Source of the DNA: Anaerovibrio lipolyticus LB2005
GTDB taxonomy: Bacteria > Bacillota > Negativicutes > Selenomonadales > Selenomonadaceae
Direction of reading: 5' to 3'
Length of the DNA stretch: 64,000 nucleotides
Assembly (NCBI RefSeq): GCF_000621545.1
Contig: NZ_JHYA01000007.1
Location: 62,001-126,000 of the forward strand
The translations under genes and the position numbers were made by a program. The notes below the pieces were generated by a model that worked only from the letters and a program-made list of their open reading frames with translations, had not been told where the DNA came from and searched no databases. Each line of letters starts with the position of its first letter. Position 1 is the first letter of the stretch. Of this stretch, positions 44,346-53,881 are shown one piece after another.

Positions 44346-45506
44346 ATGATTAAATGCATAAAGAAAAAATGGATTATTCCTATAATGGCCTTTGGAGCAT
44401 TCCTGCTTGGCGGCGGATTCCTTAATCAGCAAATTTGCTCTGCAGAAATTGTAGAGGGAGTAGCTATATATAACGGGGACGCCCAGAAGGCCAGGGAAAT
44501 GGCCCTGAGAGATGCAATGAGAACCCTTTTGGAATCAAAGGTGGGCATGTATATCCGCAGCAATAGTGAGGTGGATATGGGAGTATTGGTTGTAGACAAA
44601 ATAATGGCCCGTTCCACTGGATATGTTCGTATTAATAAGGTGGTATCAGAAAGCATCGAGGGTGACGTTTATGTGGTAAGGGCAGATTTGGATGCAGATG
44701 ATACCAACATTGAAACAAAATATAAGGATGATGTGGCCAAGGCCATGGCGGCAGCATTGGAGCCCAGGGTGGCAAATGTGGCTGTGGTGGATTACGGTAT
44801 AGATGGAAGTATAAGGCGGGATGAACGGGCTGTGAACATTGTAGGTCAGTACCTCAGTGACATGGGAATCCAGATGGTGGAAAATGAAGGGGTGTCACAG
44901 CTGTTATCCCACAGCCTTAACCCTTATCCTTCGGATCTTAGACGAATTGCCAGAAATGATGGTGATAATGAAGCAAACTCCGTTTTGGCGGGTTCCTTGA
45001 GAGATGTAAATGTTAGTCGTGACAGTAGTGGCTATTACAAGGGCGTTGTGGAAGCAAGCTTCTCTCTTGTGGGGATTCAAAACGGATATGCCAATAGTTA
45101 TATGGAACAGTTTGTGGGGCTTGGTAAGACTGCAGATGAGGCCCTGTTTGCAGCCAGAAGGGAAGCTGCAGCCACAGCTACGGAGCATTTGGCAAGAGCA
45201 GCTCTGAAGACGATGCAGTTTGAAAATCGTGGTGGTGTAAATAACCTTAATACCACAGTGGAAATCCACGGATTGTGGGATAGGGCAAACCAAAGCGCAT
45301 TTTTTAACAGTCTGTTGGAGGGAGCCAGGTGCCGAATTACCAGAGCCGGCTTTTCTGCAAATGGTGCTTACAAGGTGAAGGTTATTGCTCAGGGCTGGGA
45401 AAATCTTTATGAGCTGTCACAGGAAATAGTAAGTGCAGCAGCCAGTAATGGATTATCTCTTGTGCCTTTGGAAAGCACCACAAAAATTATTCTTCAGGTT
45501 CAGTAA
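44346..45506 (+). CDS. Exported protein with FlgT_N/LPP20-like domain
   Basis: A 386-residue protein with a Sec signal (about 1-33, cleavage near CSAE). Residues about 35-125 read like the FlgT N-terminal/LPP20 domain: GVAIYNGDAQKAREMALRD, MRTLLESKVGMYIRSNSEV and DVYVVRADLD. The middle (VANVAVVDYGIDGSIRRDE, then QYLSDMGIQMVENEG) resembles the alpha/beta fold of FlgT or CsgG-related proteins. The C-terminal third has an alanine-rich helical segment (ADEALFAARREAAATATEHLARAA). FlgT itself belongs to the flagellar outer-membrane ring of Vibrio, but no flagellar gene is nearby, so the role is open. ATG 44346 follows AGGATGATGGGA. Confidence 0.72.
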   Translation: MIKCIKKKWIIPIMAFGAFLLGGGFLNQQICSAEIVEGVAIYNGDAQKAREMALRDAMRTLLESKVGMYIRSNSEVDMGVLVVDKIMARSTGYVRINKVVSESIEGDVYVVRADLDADDTNIETKYKDDVAKAMAAALEPRVANVAVVDYGIDGSIRRDERAVNIVGQYLSDMGIQMVENEGVSQLLSHSLNPYPSDLRRIARNDGDNEANSVLAGSLRDVNVSRDSSGYYKGVVEASFSLVGIQNGYANSYMEQFVGLGKTADEALFAARREAAATATEHLARAALKTMQFENRGGVNNLNTTVEIHGLWDRANQSAFFNSLLEGARCRITRAGFSANGAYKVKVIAQGWENLYELSQEIVSAAASNGLSLVPLESTTKIILQVQ

Positions 45507-45551
45507 GTTTTTATGATGTATCATGATTGCCGTGGAAGGAGGATGGGCACC

Positions 45552-46442
45552 ATGAACAGACGCTACGTAAAAATGAAATGGCAAATATTATTTATTTTCT
45601 TATTGATATCCTTGCTTTGCGGTATAGTTACCCATGGGGACGTCGAGGCATCACCTTTGGATGTGGTGAAGATAAGTGGTAGCGCTCCGGCAGGTATGGT
45701 TAATAAAGCCGTGGAGGATGCCAAAAAAAGAGCCGTTTTCAAGGTGCTATCCCATGAAACTAGGGCGGAAGGGGATCCCACCAGTATATTTTCACAGATG
45801 ATAGACCGATATGGCGATTACGTCAGCGACTGCAAGGTACTGAGCAGGGACACCAGTAACTCCAAAATGATGGTTATTGCTGAGGTTACTGTAAATCATT
45901 CCAAGCTAAACAAGGATTTTCAGGAATATGTTGGAAATAAACAGGTAACAAATGATGCTATGACAGCCAGTATATTAATGAGGGCCGTGAATACTTCAGA
46001 TAATCAGGGCTTTAGTGATAGCCTTCATGAGGCATTTTATCACAGATTTAGCAATTCGGGATTTCAGACAGAGGTAGAAGATGACGATATAAGAATTGTG
46101 AGGTCTTTATCTGATGCAGAATCCTATGGCAAATATCTTGGTTCTGTAAAAAGTCTGATAGATAATAACTCGATTATGGCAAACTTTGCTATTATCGGTG
46201 AGGCCAGTATTGATAAGCTGGTAGCCGCTCCTGCAGGAACAGGCTATATTGCAAAATCATCAGTGAAGGTGCAGGCCTACGATTGCATGAGAAAAACAGT
46301 TTTGAATGGATTTTATGAAACCTATGAAATTCTCGCCAATACCCCTCAGGAAGCGGAAAGACTGGCCATGGAAAAGGCAGGGCTGGATGCGGCAGAGGAT
46401 ATTGCCAATGGCACATTGAAATATTGGCGTACACATAAATAA
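45552..46442 (+). CDS. Exported LPP20/FlgT_N-like protein
   Basis: A 296-residue protein. After a basic N-terminus and signal (KWQILFIFLLISLLCGIV) the mature part has VNKAVEDAKKRAVFKVLSH, the alanine- and lysine-rich helix seen in LPP20-type proteins, followed by a beta-rich part (VIAEVTVNHSKL). The C-terminus (EILANTPQEAERLAMEKAGLDAAEDIA) resembles the C-terminal helix of the preceding protein. The ATG at 45552 is preferred, with AAGGAGG nine bases before it; ATG 45513 and 45543 lie in frame upstream. It follows the previous gene by 45 bases and probably belongs to the same operon. Confidence 0.7.
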   Translation: MNRRYVKMKWQILFIFLLISLLCGIVTHGDVEASPLDVVKISGSAPAGMVNKAVEDAKKRAVFKVLSHETRAEGDPTSIFSQMIDRYGDYVSDCKVLSRDTSNSKMMVIAEVTVNHSKLNKDFQEYVGNKQVTNDAMTASILMRAVNTSDNQGFSDSLHEAFYHRFSNSGFQTEVEDDDIRIVRSLSDAESYGKYLGSVKSLIDNNSIMANFAIIGEASIDKLVAAPAGTGYIAKSSVKVQAYDCMRKTVLNGFYETYEILANTPQEAERLAMEKAGLDAAEDIANGTLKYWRTHK

Positions 46443-46503
46443 AAGGTTTAAATAAGTGGTCATAAAAATAGTACATATAAATAAAAAATTGGGAGGAATT
46501 TTT

Positions 46504-47280
46504 ATGAAAAAGGTATTTTCGGTAATTGTTGCTTTGGCAATGATGCTCATGGGTTGTACAGCTTTTGCGGCAACTGACATCACAGATGGGGCTATCAAGG
46601 TTGAGGGCGTGGGTGCCCTGCAAAATCCTAATCCAGCGGCAGGCTACAGAGCCGCCAAAATGGATGCTATGCGCAATGCACTGGAGGAGGCTCAGGGAGT
46701 ATATATCGATTCTGAGACTACTGTCCGGGACAGCGTTATGGCCAGTGATGTAATCAAAACCCGTATCAATGGTATGATTAAGGGAGCCAAGGTAGTCCAG
46801 AGGTATAAGGATGCTGATGGCTATCATGTAGTTATTGAGTTCCCTGTTCATGGTGCCCAGTCCCTGGCAGCAGCTGTAATGCCAGCAACTGCCACTACTC
46901 CGGCTCCACTTCCAGCAGCCACTACATTTGTACCAGAGATTCCAGCAAGCACTGGTCCATACACAGGTCTTATCGTTGACTGCACTGGCCTTGGTCTTGA
47001 AACTGCCATGGCACCTGGTGTATTCACTGCAGATAATCAGCTGGTATACGGCAAGGCAAACTTCAGCTATGACCAGGTTGTAAACAAGGGCTATGTGGGC
47101 TATGCCAGAAGCATCAACAGCGGTGTATCCCGTGCCGGCTCTAACCCGCTTATCGTAAGAGCGCTGTCAGTTCAGGGCTTCGTAAATCCAGTGGTATCCT
47201 CTACTGATGCAGCCAGAATTTTAAGCGAAAACCAGATAACCGGCTTCCTTGGCCAGGGCAACGTGGTATTTGTGAAATAA
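46504..47280 (+). CDS. LPP20-family exported protein
   Basis: A 258-residue protein with a signal sequence (MKKVFSVIVALAMMLMGC), so possibly lipid-anchored at Cys18 (MMLMGC) or cleaved near AFAA. The LPP20 domain spans about 28-115: IKVEGVGALQNPNPAAGYRA, KMDAMRNALEEAQGVYIDSE, and YKDADGYHVVIEFPV. A proline/alanine-rich linker (about 118-138) is followed by a domain with YTGLIVDCTGLGLETAM and TDAARILSENQITGFLGQG. LPP20 proteins are outer-membrane or surface lipoproteins of unknown role. ATG 46504 follows GGGAGGAA; the in-frame start at 46456 precedes that site. It ends the cluster before a strong terminator. Confidence 0.82.
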   Translation: MKKVFSVIVALAMMLMGCTAFAATDITDGAIKVEGVGALQNPNPAAGYRAAKMDAMRNALEEAQGVYIDSETTVRDSVMASDVIKTRINGMIKGAKVVQRYKDADGYHVVIEFPVHGAQSLAAAVMPATATTPAPLPAATTFVPEIPASTGPYTGLIVDCTGLGLETAMAPGVFTADNQLVYGKANFSYDQVVNKGYVGYARSINSGVSRAGSNPLIVRALSVQGFVNPVVSSTDAARILSENQITGFLGQGNVVFVK

Positions 47281-47303
47281 AGGAATATCATCTGCAACAA
47301 ACG

Positions 47304-47346
47304 AAAATGGAGGCTCTCGTGTTGTGAGCCTCCATTTTTATTTTTT
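47304..47346 (+). terminator. Intrinsic terminator after the exported-protein cluster
   Basis: AATGGAGGCTC (47306-47316) pairs with GAGCCTCCATT (47326-47336), followed by a long T-rich tract, with an A-run on the left arm side. It lies between convergent genes and could act both ways. Confidence 0.92.
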
Positions 47347-47366
47347 ACTCTATGATTGGCAGCAGG

Positions 47367-47927
47367 TCAATTACCAAGAATTATACCGCCATGAATAAAA
47401 ATAGGTGTTCCGTTGGCAGCAGTCCAAGTGGGAACCTTTGTTGACAGCTTATAAGAGGTATCTAACATGTAGGCAGTGACAAGGATGGCACTGTCCTTGA
47501 TTTTGTGAAAGATTTTGCTGTCCAGTTCTACTTTATAAACCGCAAAGCTATGGGCGTCAATGGAAGAAGATGTCAGTGCCTGGGTGAAGACCATGTTATC
47601 GGACCACTGCCAGAGCTTTTCACCGTTTTTATCAGTAATAACAAAATCATAAAGCTGTCCGTCCCGATGGCTCACACTGTAAGGCAAATCACCACTGTTG
47701 GTAACCTTGAGCTCCATAAAAAGTGTTCCGTTACGTTTTTCAACGGTAAGCTCCTGAATAATATTATCAAATTGGATGGCGGCGTAGTTACAATTAGTGC
47801 TTGGGACACTGGATCCGGAGCCGGACACAGGGAAGGTGATACCGATTCCCGTACCAAAGCCAGCATTAGCAATGCTGGGGATACAAATGTTAATTGCCAC
47901 TACAAGGGTCAATAAAAATTTATACAT
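47367..47927 (-). CDS. Exported BsuPI-domain protein (putative proteinase inhibitor family)
   Basis: A 186-residue exported protein with a signal (MYKFLLTLVVAINICIPS, cleavage near ANA). The body fits the BsuPI family, an immunoglobulin-like beta-sandwich first described as the intracellular proteinase inhibitor of Bacillus: LFMELKVTNSGDLPYSVSHR, then QLYDFVITDKNGEKLWQWSDN and MVFTQA. Unlike the Bacillus inhibitor it is secreted, so protease inhibition is not assured. ATG at 47927 follows GAGGTGATGC on the minus strand. It is convergent with the LPP20 cluster. Confidence 0.8.
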   Translation of the reverse strand: MYKFLLTLVVAINICIPSIANAGFGTGIGITFPVSGSGSSVPSTNCNYAAIQFDNIIQELTVEKRNGTLFMELKVTNSGDLPYSVSHRDGQLYDFVITDKNGEKLWQWSDNMVFTQALTSSSIDAHSFAVYKVELDSKIFHKIKDSAILVTAYMLDTSYKLSTKVPTWTAANGTPIFIHGGIILGN

Positions 47928-48165
47928 AATGCATCACCTCGTGGAATATATTTTTACAACATTTTACAAAATTTTACGGTTTTAGTGAAGGAGGTTGCAG
48001 ATTAAAAAATGTGATGAAATATGATGTGATGTGAGATTTTAAAAAACTTCATATTATGATATACTTCTATAAGTAACCTATTAAAGGGGCTGTGGATACA
48101 GCTCCTTTGTTTTTACTTGTAAAATTATAGAAGAATCGAATATGAATAATTAAGCGGTGATACAG

Positions 48166-48966
48166 ATGAAAGAAATTGTTAAAAGAGCCCATGTTTGGAT
48201 GGATAAATACGTTAAAACCTTCTATGAGGATGATGAGGAGGTTATGCTGGGCATAAAAACCAAGGAGCTGCATACCGGGTATGTGACCTCCTATGCCAGA
48301 GAGCTGGCACAGCATTTGCAGCTTGATGAGCATGACGTACTGTTGGCAGAGCTGGTGGGACTGTTTCATGATGTGGGACGGTTCCGTCAGTGGAAGCTGT
48401 ATCGCACCTTTTCTGATGCCTTGTCAGAGGACCATGCTAATCTTGGCTTGAAGGTCATACAGGAGCTGCCATTTTTCCAGGAGTTAGGAGAGGAGGACAG
48501 GGACATTCTTCTTTTTGCCATTGGCAATCACAACAAGAAGGATATAGCTGCCCCACCAACCAAACGACATCTTCTTTTTGCCAGAATTATCCGTGATGCG
48601 GACAAGCTGGATATATTCAGGGTGCTGGAGCCGTATCTTACGGGCAAGAAAATCCAGACATTTTCCAAGATTCCTTTTGAGGATGAGAAAATGCTCTTTG
48701 CACCAGGATTTATAGATAAATTCGTCCGTGGGGAGCAGGTGGACTACAATGAAATCCGTACCAACAATGATCGCATATTGGTACGGCTTATGTGGGCCTA
48801 TGATATAAATTTTGCCTGGACCATGATTCGCATTCGGGAAAAGGGCTATCTCCCACGGGTTATGGAGCATTTGCCTCAGATTGAAAAGGTGAAGGAGGGT
48901 TACGCCAAGCTAAACAGATATGTGGAGGCAAAGTGTAATTCCTCAGATTTGGATATGCTGGACTAA
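48166..48966 (+). CDS. HD-domain phosphohydrolase family protein
   Basis: A 266-residue HD-domain protein. The metal-binding histidine of HTGYV, the HD pair in LFHDVGRFRQW, the histidine in AIGNHNKKDI and the aspartate in IRDADKLDIFRV are all visible in order. HD proteins hydrolyse phosphates of nucleotides or related compounds; the substrate is unknown. ATG 48166 is chosen with GGTGA before it; GTG 48157 is in frame. The gene stands alone between the BsuPI gene (opposite strand) and glnS. Confidence 0.85.
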   Translation: MKEIVKRAHVWMDKYVKTFYEDDEEVMLGIKTKELHTGYVTSYARELAQHLQLDEHDVLLAELVGLFHDVGRFRQWKLYRTFSDALSEDHANLGLKVIQELPFFQELGEEDRDILLFAIGNHNKKDIAAPPTKRHLLFARIIRDADKLDIFRVLEPYLTGKKIQTFSKIPFEDEKMLFAPGFIDKFVRGEQVDYNEIRTNNDRILVRLMWAYDINFAWTMIRIREKGYLPRVMEHLPQIEKVKEGYAKLNRYVEAKCNSSDLDMLD

Positions 48967-49106
48967 GGCGGTTTACTTAAATACAGAAGGCGTGTAAAAA
49001 CTCCTACTGAATAATCTCATTTTATGGTATACTTAAAGTTACTGATGGCCAAAGGGTCATCCCAGCCCCGTTAGTGGGGTAAAAGAAAGAAGGAGCGATT
49101 GATTAT

Positions 49107-50783
49107 ATGGCTGAGAACACTTCTGTTGGTTCCAACTTTATACAGAATGAAATAAATGATGATTTAAAGAATGGGTACTATCCTGAGGGAGTACATACCC
49201 GTTTCCCGCCTGAGCCAAATGGCTATCTTCACATTGGTCATGCCAAGTCTATTTGCCTGAACTTTGGCCTTGCCAAAAATAACGGCGGTATTTGTAATCT
49301 GCGTTTTGATGACACCAATCCTGTAAAAGAGGATGTGGAATATGTAGATTCCATTCAGGAGGATATTAAATGGCTGGGCTTCAGCTGGGATGACAGAATG
49401 TTTTTTGCTTCTGATTATTTCGGCAAGCTTTACGATTATGCTGTGGAGCTGATTAAGAAGGGTTTGGCTTATGTTGATGATCTTACCGCTGAGGAGATCC
49501 GTTCCTATCGTGGAACCCTCACTGAGCCAGGCAAGGAAAGTCCTTACCGCAATCGCAGTGTGGAGGAAAATCTGGAGCTTTTCCAGAAAATGAAGGCCGG
49601 TGAGTTTGGCGATGGTGAGAAGGTGCTTCGTGCCAAGATTGATATGTCAGCGCCTAATATTGTAATGCGTGACCCGGTTATTTATCGTATTGCCCATGTT
49701 TCCCATCATCGTACCGGGGATGAGTGGTGCATTTATCCAATGTATGACTTTGCGCATCCTCTTTCCGATGCTATTGAGGAAATAACCCATTCCGTATGTA
49801 CATTGGAATTTGAGGATCACAGACCATTCTACGACTGGCTTTTGGAGGCATTGGGCTTCAAGGTCGGTGCCCGTCCTCGTCAGATTGAGTTTGCCCGTTT
49901 AAATCTTACTAATACTGTAACCTCCAAGCGCAAGCTGCGTCAGCTGGTGGAGGAGGGCTATGTGTCCGGTTGGGATGACCCTCGTATGCCTACTATTTCT
50001 GGGCTGCGTCGTCGTGGCTACACTCCTAATTCTCTCCGCACCTTCTGTGAGGAAATTGGTGTGGCCAAGGCCAACAGCCTGGTGGATGTAGCTATGCTGG
50101 AGCACTGTGTCCGTGATGATTTAAATAAGAACGCTGACCGTATTATGGCTGTTCTTCACCCATTGAAGGTGGTTATTACCAATTACCCAGAGGGACAGAA
50201 GGAATTTATGGTGGCTGATAATAATCCTAATACCTCTGCCCATCGCTATGTACCATTCTCACGGGAGCTGTACATTGAGCAGGAGGATTTCATGGAGGAT
50301 GCACCCAAGAAGTTCTTCCGCTTAAAGCCAGAGGGTGAGGTTCGCTTAAAGCATGGTTATATAATTAAGTGTGAGGAAGTTATTAAGGATGAGGCAGGCA
50401 ATGTGGTGGAGCTTCACTGCACCTATGACCCTGAGTCCAAGACTGGCGGCGCTACTGCTAACCGCAAGGTGAAGGGTACCATTCATTGGGTATCTGCAGA
50501 GGATGCCATTGAGGCTGAGGTTCGCCTTTATGACTACCTTATTGAAACTGACGAAAATGGCGAAGTACCAGCAGATTTCCTGGCAGCTGTAAACAAGCAG
50601 TCCTTGGAGGTTGTAGAGCACGCTCTTATTGAGCCAAGTGCCAGCTTTACCGCTGTGGGAACCCATTACCAGTTCCTGCGTACCGGTTATTTTGTAGTTG
50701 ATAAGGATACCACCCCTGAAAAGCTGGTATTTAACCGTGTAGTTGGTCTGAAGGACAGCTGGGCCAAGGCCAAGAAGGGCTAA
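49107..50783 (+). CDS. glnS: Glutaminyl-tRNA synthetase
   Basis: A 558-residue class I synthetase that charges tRNA-Gln directly. The catalytic domain has [10 protein letters not shown] for HIGH and the usual signature lysine region reads [13 protein letters not shown], where many relatives have VMSKRKL. The C-terminal anticodon-binding part (about 340-558) includes [21 protein letters not shown]. Most Firmicutes lack GlnRS and use GatCAB, so a GlnRS is worth noting; Negativicutes and some clostridia have it. ATG 49107 follows AAGGAG. Confidence 0.95.
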   Translation: MAENTSVGSNFIQNEINDDLKNGYYPEGVHTRFPPEPNGYLHIGHAKSICLNFGLAKNNGGICNLRFDDTNPVKEDVEYVDSIQEDIKWLGFSWDDRMFFASDYFGKLYDYAVELIKKGLAYVDDLTAEEIRSYRGTLTEPGKESPYRNRSVEENLELFQKMKAGEFGDGEKVLRAKIDMSAPNIVMRDPVIYRIAHVSHHRTGDEWCIYPMYDFAHPLSDAIEEITHSVCTLEFEDHRPFYDWLLEALGFKVGARPRQIEFARLNLTNTVTSKRKLRQLVEEGYVSGWDDPRMPTISGLRRRGYTPNSLRTFCEEIGVAKANSLVDVAMLEHCVRDDLNKNADRIMAVLHPLKVVITNYPEGQKEFMVADNNPNTSAHRYVPFSRELYIEQEDFMEDAPKKFFRLKPEGEVRLKHGYIIKCEEVIKDEAGNVVELHCTYDPESKTGGATANRKVKGTIHWVSAEDAIEAEVRLYDYLIETDENGEVPADFLAAVNKQSLEVVEHALIEPSASFTAVGTHYQFLRTGYFVVDKDTTPEKLVFNRVVGLKDSWAKAKKG

Positions 50784-50807
50784 GTAAAACTAGGAAGGGA
50801 TAAGACT

Positions 50808-51131
50808 ATGGGAAAGATACCAAAGGGATTATCTGATAAGGATATGCTGGATGGTTACGTTGAAGAGGTAACCATGGAGGCACAGTTTATGGCGGCGGAG
50901 GCTGCCGAGGACAAAAAGCGCCGGGAAAAGATTTTCGGCACCGGAAAGAACAGTCTTTCCATGTCCGGTCTTGATGACGAAACCCTGGAAAAGCTGGGAC
51001 GAAAGCTCCTTGAATTAAAAATGGAGCTTTTCCGCGAGGGCATCAAGAATTATACCCTTAAAGTAAAACGCGAGGATTGGGACATCGTTATCACTCCAGT
51101 GGTAAAGGGCCAGTCCATGAAGAAAAAATAA
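50808..51131 (+). CDS. Small conserved-looking protein of unknown function
   Basis: A 107-residue, hydrophilic, probably helical protein between glnS and leuS. There is no signal, membrane segment or known motif. The first half (DGYVEEVTMEAQFMAAEAAEDKKRREKIFG) is rich in E, A and K and likely helical; the second half ends in IVITPVVKGQSMKKK. A good AGGAAGGGA Shine-Dalgarno and normal codon use argue that it is expressed. It starts 24 bases after glnS, and leuS starts 43 bases later, so all three may be one operon. No function is suggested by sequence alone. Confidence 0.7.
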   Translation: MGKIPKGLSDKDMLDGYVEEVTMEAQFMAAEAAEDKKRREKIFGTGKNSLSMSGLDDETLEKLGRKLLELKMELFREGIKNYTLKVKREDWDIVITPVVKGQSMKKK

Positions 51132-51174
51132 ATTTTTGTAAAAATAAAGAATTAAACGTATGGGGGGCTTCACT

Positions 51175-53658
51175 GTGGAGAAATACATGCCACAAAAGAT
51201 TGAAAAGAAATGGCAGAAAAAATGGCTTGAGTCCAATGTTTATAAGACGGAAATGGACCCTAAAAAACCAAAATACTATACTCTGGAGATGTTCCCATAT
51301 CCATCCGGAAATCTTCACATGGGCCATGTGCGTAACTATTCCATTGGTGATGTACTCGCCCGTTACAAGACCATGGAGGGATTTAATGTAATTCATCCAA
51401 TGGGCTTTGATGCCTTTGGTATGCCTGCGGAAAATGCTGCTATCAAGCATGGTGTAAAGCCAGCAGATTGGACCTATTCCAACATGGACAACATGAAGCG
51501 TCAGCAGCGTGAAATGGGCCTGTCTTATGATTGGGACCGTGAGGTGGCTACCTGTCGTCCAGATTATTACAAGTGGACCCAGTGGCTCTTTGAGTTGTTC
51601 TACAAGCGTGGTCTGGCATACAAGAAAAAGGCCTATGTAAACTGGTGCGATACCTGCGGCACTGTATTGGCCAATGAGCAGGTTATTGATGGTCTGTGCT
51701 GGCGCTGTGATAACGAAGTAGTAAAGAAGGATTTGTCCCAGTGGTTCTTTAAGATTACTGACTATGCAGATGTGCTGCTGAAGGATTTGGACCTTTTAAA
51801 GGGCTGGCCAGAGCGTGTTAAAATCATGCAGGATAACTGGATTGGCCGTAGTGAAGGCTTGGAGCTGAACTTTGAGGTTCCGGAGCTCAATGAAACCCTT
51901 TCCGTATACACCACCCGTCCTGATACGGCCTATGGTATTACCTTTGTGGCATTGGCTGTTGAGCATCCAATGGTGGAGACTATCTGCAAGGCAAAGCCAG
52001 AAAAGGCAGATGAAATCCGCGCCTTCGTGAAGAAGGTTCAGAGCCAGTCTGATATTGAACGTACCTCCTCCGAGTCCGAGAAGGAAGGCGTTGGCACTGG
52101 TGTATATATGATTAACCCATTTAATGGCAACAAGGCTGAGATTTGGGTAACCAACTATGTATTGGCAGATTATGGTACTGGTGCAGTTATGGGTGTTCCT
52201 TCAGAGGATCAGCGTGACTGGATGTTTGCCCAAAAGTACAATTTAGATGTAATTGTTACCCTGCAGCCAAAGGGTGTTGAGCTGAAGGTTGAGGAAATGA
52301 CTGAGGCTTACACCGACAAGGATGGTATCCTCTGTAATTCCGGCGAATTCGATGGCCAGGATATTAAGACTGCCAGCAAGGGAATTATGGATAAGGCGGA
52401 GAGAGAGGGCTTTGGTAAGCGTCGCGTAAATTATCGCCTCCGTGACTGGCTGATTTCCCGTCAGCGCTATTGGGGTGCCCCAATTCCAGTTATTTACTGT
52501 GATGATTGCGGTGAGCAGCTAGTTCCGGAGGATCAGCTTCCTGTAATGCTGCCAGAAAATGTAAACTTTGAGGCAGGCTCCGTATCTCCATTGGCACAGT
52601 GCGAGGAATTTGTGAATTGCACTTGTCCAAAGTGCGGCAAGCCAGCTAAGCGTGAAACTGATACCATGGATACCTTCATTTGTTCCTCCTGGTATTATCT
52701 CCGCTACACCGATCCTAAGAATGACAAGAAGCCATTTGATAGCGACAAGGTTAATTACTGGGCTCCTGTTGACCAGTATATTGGTGGCATTGAGCATGCT
52801 ATTCTCCATTTGCTCTATTCCCGTTTTGTAACCAAGGTTCTTCGTGATGAGGGACTGGTGGATTTTGCGGAGCCATTCAGCAATCTCCTTACTCAGGGTA
52901 TGGTTCTTAAGGACGGCAGCAAAATGTCAAAATCCAAGGGCAACGTTGTTTCTCCTGAGGAAATCATTGGCGAATATGGTGCAGATACTGCTCGTCTCTT
53001 TATTATGTTTGCGGCTCCAGTGGAGCGTGATCTTGACTGGAGTGACGAGGGAGTTGCCGGTTCCTTCCGCTTCCTGAACCGCGTATGGCGTATTATCAGC
53101 CAGTTTGAGGACAAGATTAAGTCTGCTGGTGATGAGTATGACAAGAAGGCTCTTACTGATGATGAGAAGGAGCTGCGTCGCGTTCTTCATGTTACTATCA
53201 AGAAGGTTACAGAGGACATTCGTGACCGTTTCATGTTCAATACAGCCATCAGCTCTATTATGGAGCTGGTTAATGAGTTCTATAAGTTCCAGAATGATGA
53301 AAATGTGAATGCTGGTCTTGTTCGTGAGGTTTCCTTGAATCTCCTCAAGATGCTGGCTCCATTTGCTCCACACATGACAGAGGAGCTGTGGTCTGAGCTT
53401 ATTGGTGAGGACAGCAGTGTTCATGCCCAGAAGTGGCCTGTATGTGACGAGGCTGCCACTGTTAAGTCTGAGGTGGAGATCGTTCTCCAGATTAACGGCA
53501 AGGTTCGTGACCGCATTATGATTGCCACTGGCATCAGCCGTGAGGAAATGGAGGAGGCTGCCAAAAACAACAGCCGTGTTCAGGAGCTTACCGAGGGCAA
53601 AAATATTGTAAAGATGATTTGCGTTCCTGATAAACTTGTAAACGTAGTTGTAAAGTAA
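51175..53658 (+). CDS. leuS: Leucyl-tRNA synthetase
   Basis: An 827-residue class Ia synthetase. HIGH is HMGH in [19 protein letters not shown] and KMSKS is KMSKSKGN near residue 583. The editing (CP1) domain includes [14 protein letters not shown] and the threonine-rich pocket. The zinc-binding [18 protein letters not shown] region is present. Start is GTG 51175, seven bases after six G at 51162-51167; the ATG at 51160 overlaps this Shine-Dalgarno and is rejected. No leucine T-box was seen in the 43-base gap, unlike leuS of many Firmicutes. Confidence 0.97.
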   Translation: MEKYMPQKIEKKWQKKWLESNVYKTEMDPKKPKYYTLEMFPYPSGNLHMGHVRNYSIGDVLARYKTMEGFNVIHPMGFDAFGMPAENAAIKHGVKPADWTYSNMDNMKRQQREMGLSYDWDREVATCRPDYYKWTQWLFELFYKRGLAYKKKAYVNWCDTCGTVLANEQVIDGLCWRCDNEVVKKDLSQWFFKITDYADVLLKDLDLLKGWPERVKIMQDNWIGRSEGLELNFEVPELNETLSVYTTRPDTAYGITFVALAVEHPMVETICKAKPEKADEIRAFVKKVQSQSDIERTSSESEKEGVGTGVYMINPFNGNKAEIWVTNYVLADYGTGAVMGVPSEDQRDWMFAQKYNLDVIVTLQPKGVELKVEEMTEAYTDKDGILCNSGEFDGQDIKTASKGIMDKAEREGFGKRRVNYRLRDWLISRQRYWGAPIPVIYCDDCGEQLVPEDQLPVMLPENVNFEAGSVSPLAQCEEFVNCTCPKCGKPAKRETDTMDTFICSSWYYLRYTDPKNDKKPFDSDKVNYWAPVDQYIGGIEHAILHLLYSRFVTKVLRDEGLVDFAEPFSNLLTQGMVLKDGSKMSKSKGNVVSPEEIIGEYGADTARLFIMFAAPVERDLDWSDEGVAGSFRFLNRVWRIISQFEDKIKSAGDEYDKKALTDDEKELRRVLHVTIKKVTEDIRDRFMFNTAISSIMELVNEFYKFQNDENVNAGLVREVSLNLLKMLAPFAPHMTEELWSELIGEDSSVHAQKWPVCDEAATVKSEVEIVLQINGKVRDRIMIATGISREEMEEAAKNNSRVQELTEGKNIVKMICVPDKLVNVVVK

Positions 53659-53687
53659 TGAGTGCTACCTGAAAACATTGATAGATG

Positions 53688-53732
53688 GGCCCTGCCAAGA
53701 ATGTGTATCTTTGGCAGGGCCACTTGTTTTTG
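53688..53732 (+). terminator. Intrinsic terminator after leuS
   Basis: GGCCCTGCCAA (53688-53698) pairs with TTGGCAGGGCC (53711-53721), then CACTTGTTTTT. Confidence 0.9.
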
Positions 53733-53792
53733 TGGAGGATATCCACATAGAAAAGATTTTTAGTATATGTGTCCATATAGAGTGGATTTTGC

Positions 53793-53821
53793 TTGACATA
53801 GATGTCTCGTACCACTAGAAT
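53793..53821 (+). promoter_or_regulatory. Promoter of sstT
   Basis: TTGACA (53793-53798), 17-base spacer, TAGAAT (53816-53821). The -10 box lies inside an inverted repeat (see the next entry). Confidence 0.8.
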
Positions 53822-53847
53822 ATGTTTCTAGGTGGTGTACCACCTAG
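53811..53847 (+). promoter_or_regulatory. Overlapping palindromes at the sstT promoter (putative operator)
   Basis: CTAGGTGGT (53828-53836) and ACCACCTAG (53839-53847) form a near-perfect 20-base palindrome with a GT centre. The left arm can also pair with ACCACTAGAA (53811-53820), giving a second, mutually exclusive hairpin over the -10 box. As DNA the TGGT-N2-ACCA core resembles GntR-family operators; as RNA it could switch between two folds. No regulator gene is adjacent. Confidence 0.6.
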
Positions 53848-53881
53848 GTTTTATATTCTAAATATAAGGAGTTTATTTTTT

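Noticed and set aside
51132-51174. Search for a leucine T-box before leuS and a preQ1 riboswitch before queF
   Set aside because: The gaps are only 43 and 39 bases and contain no matching core motif.
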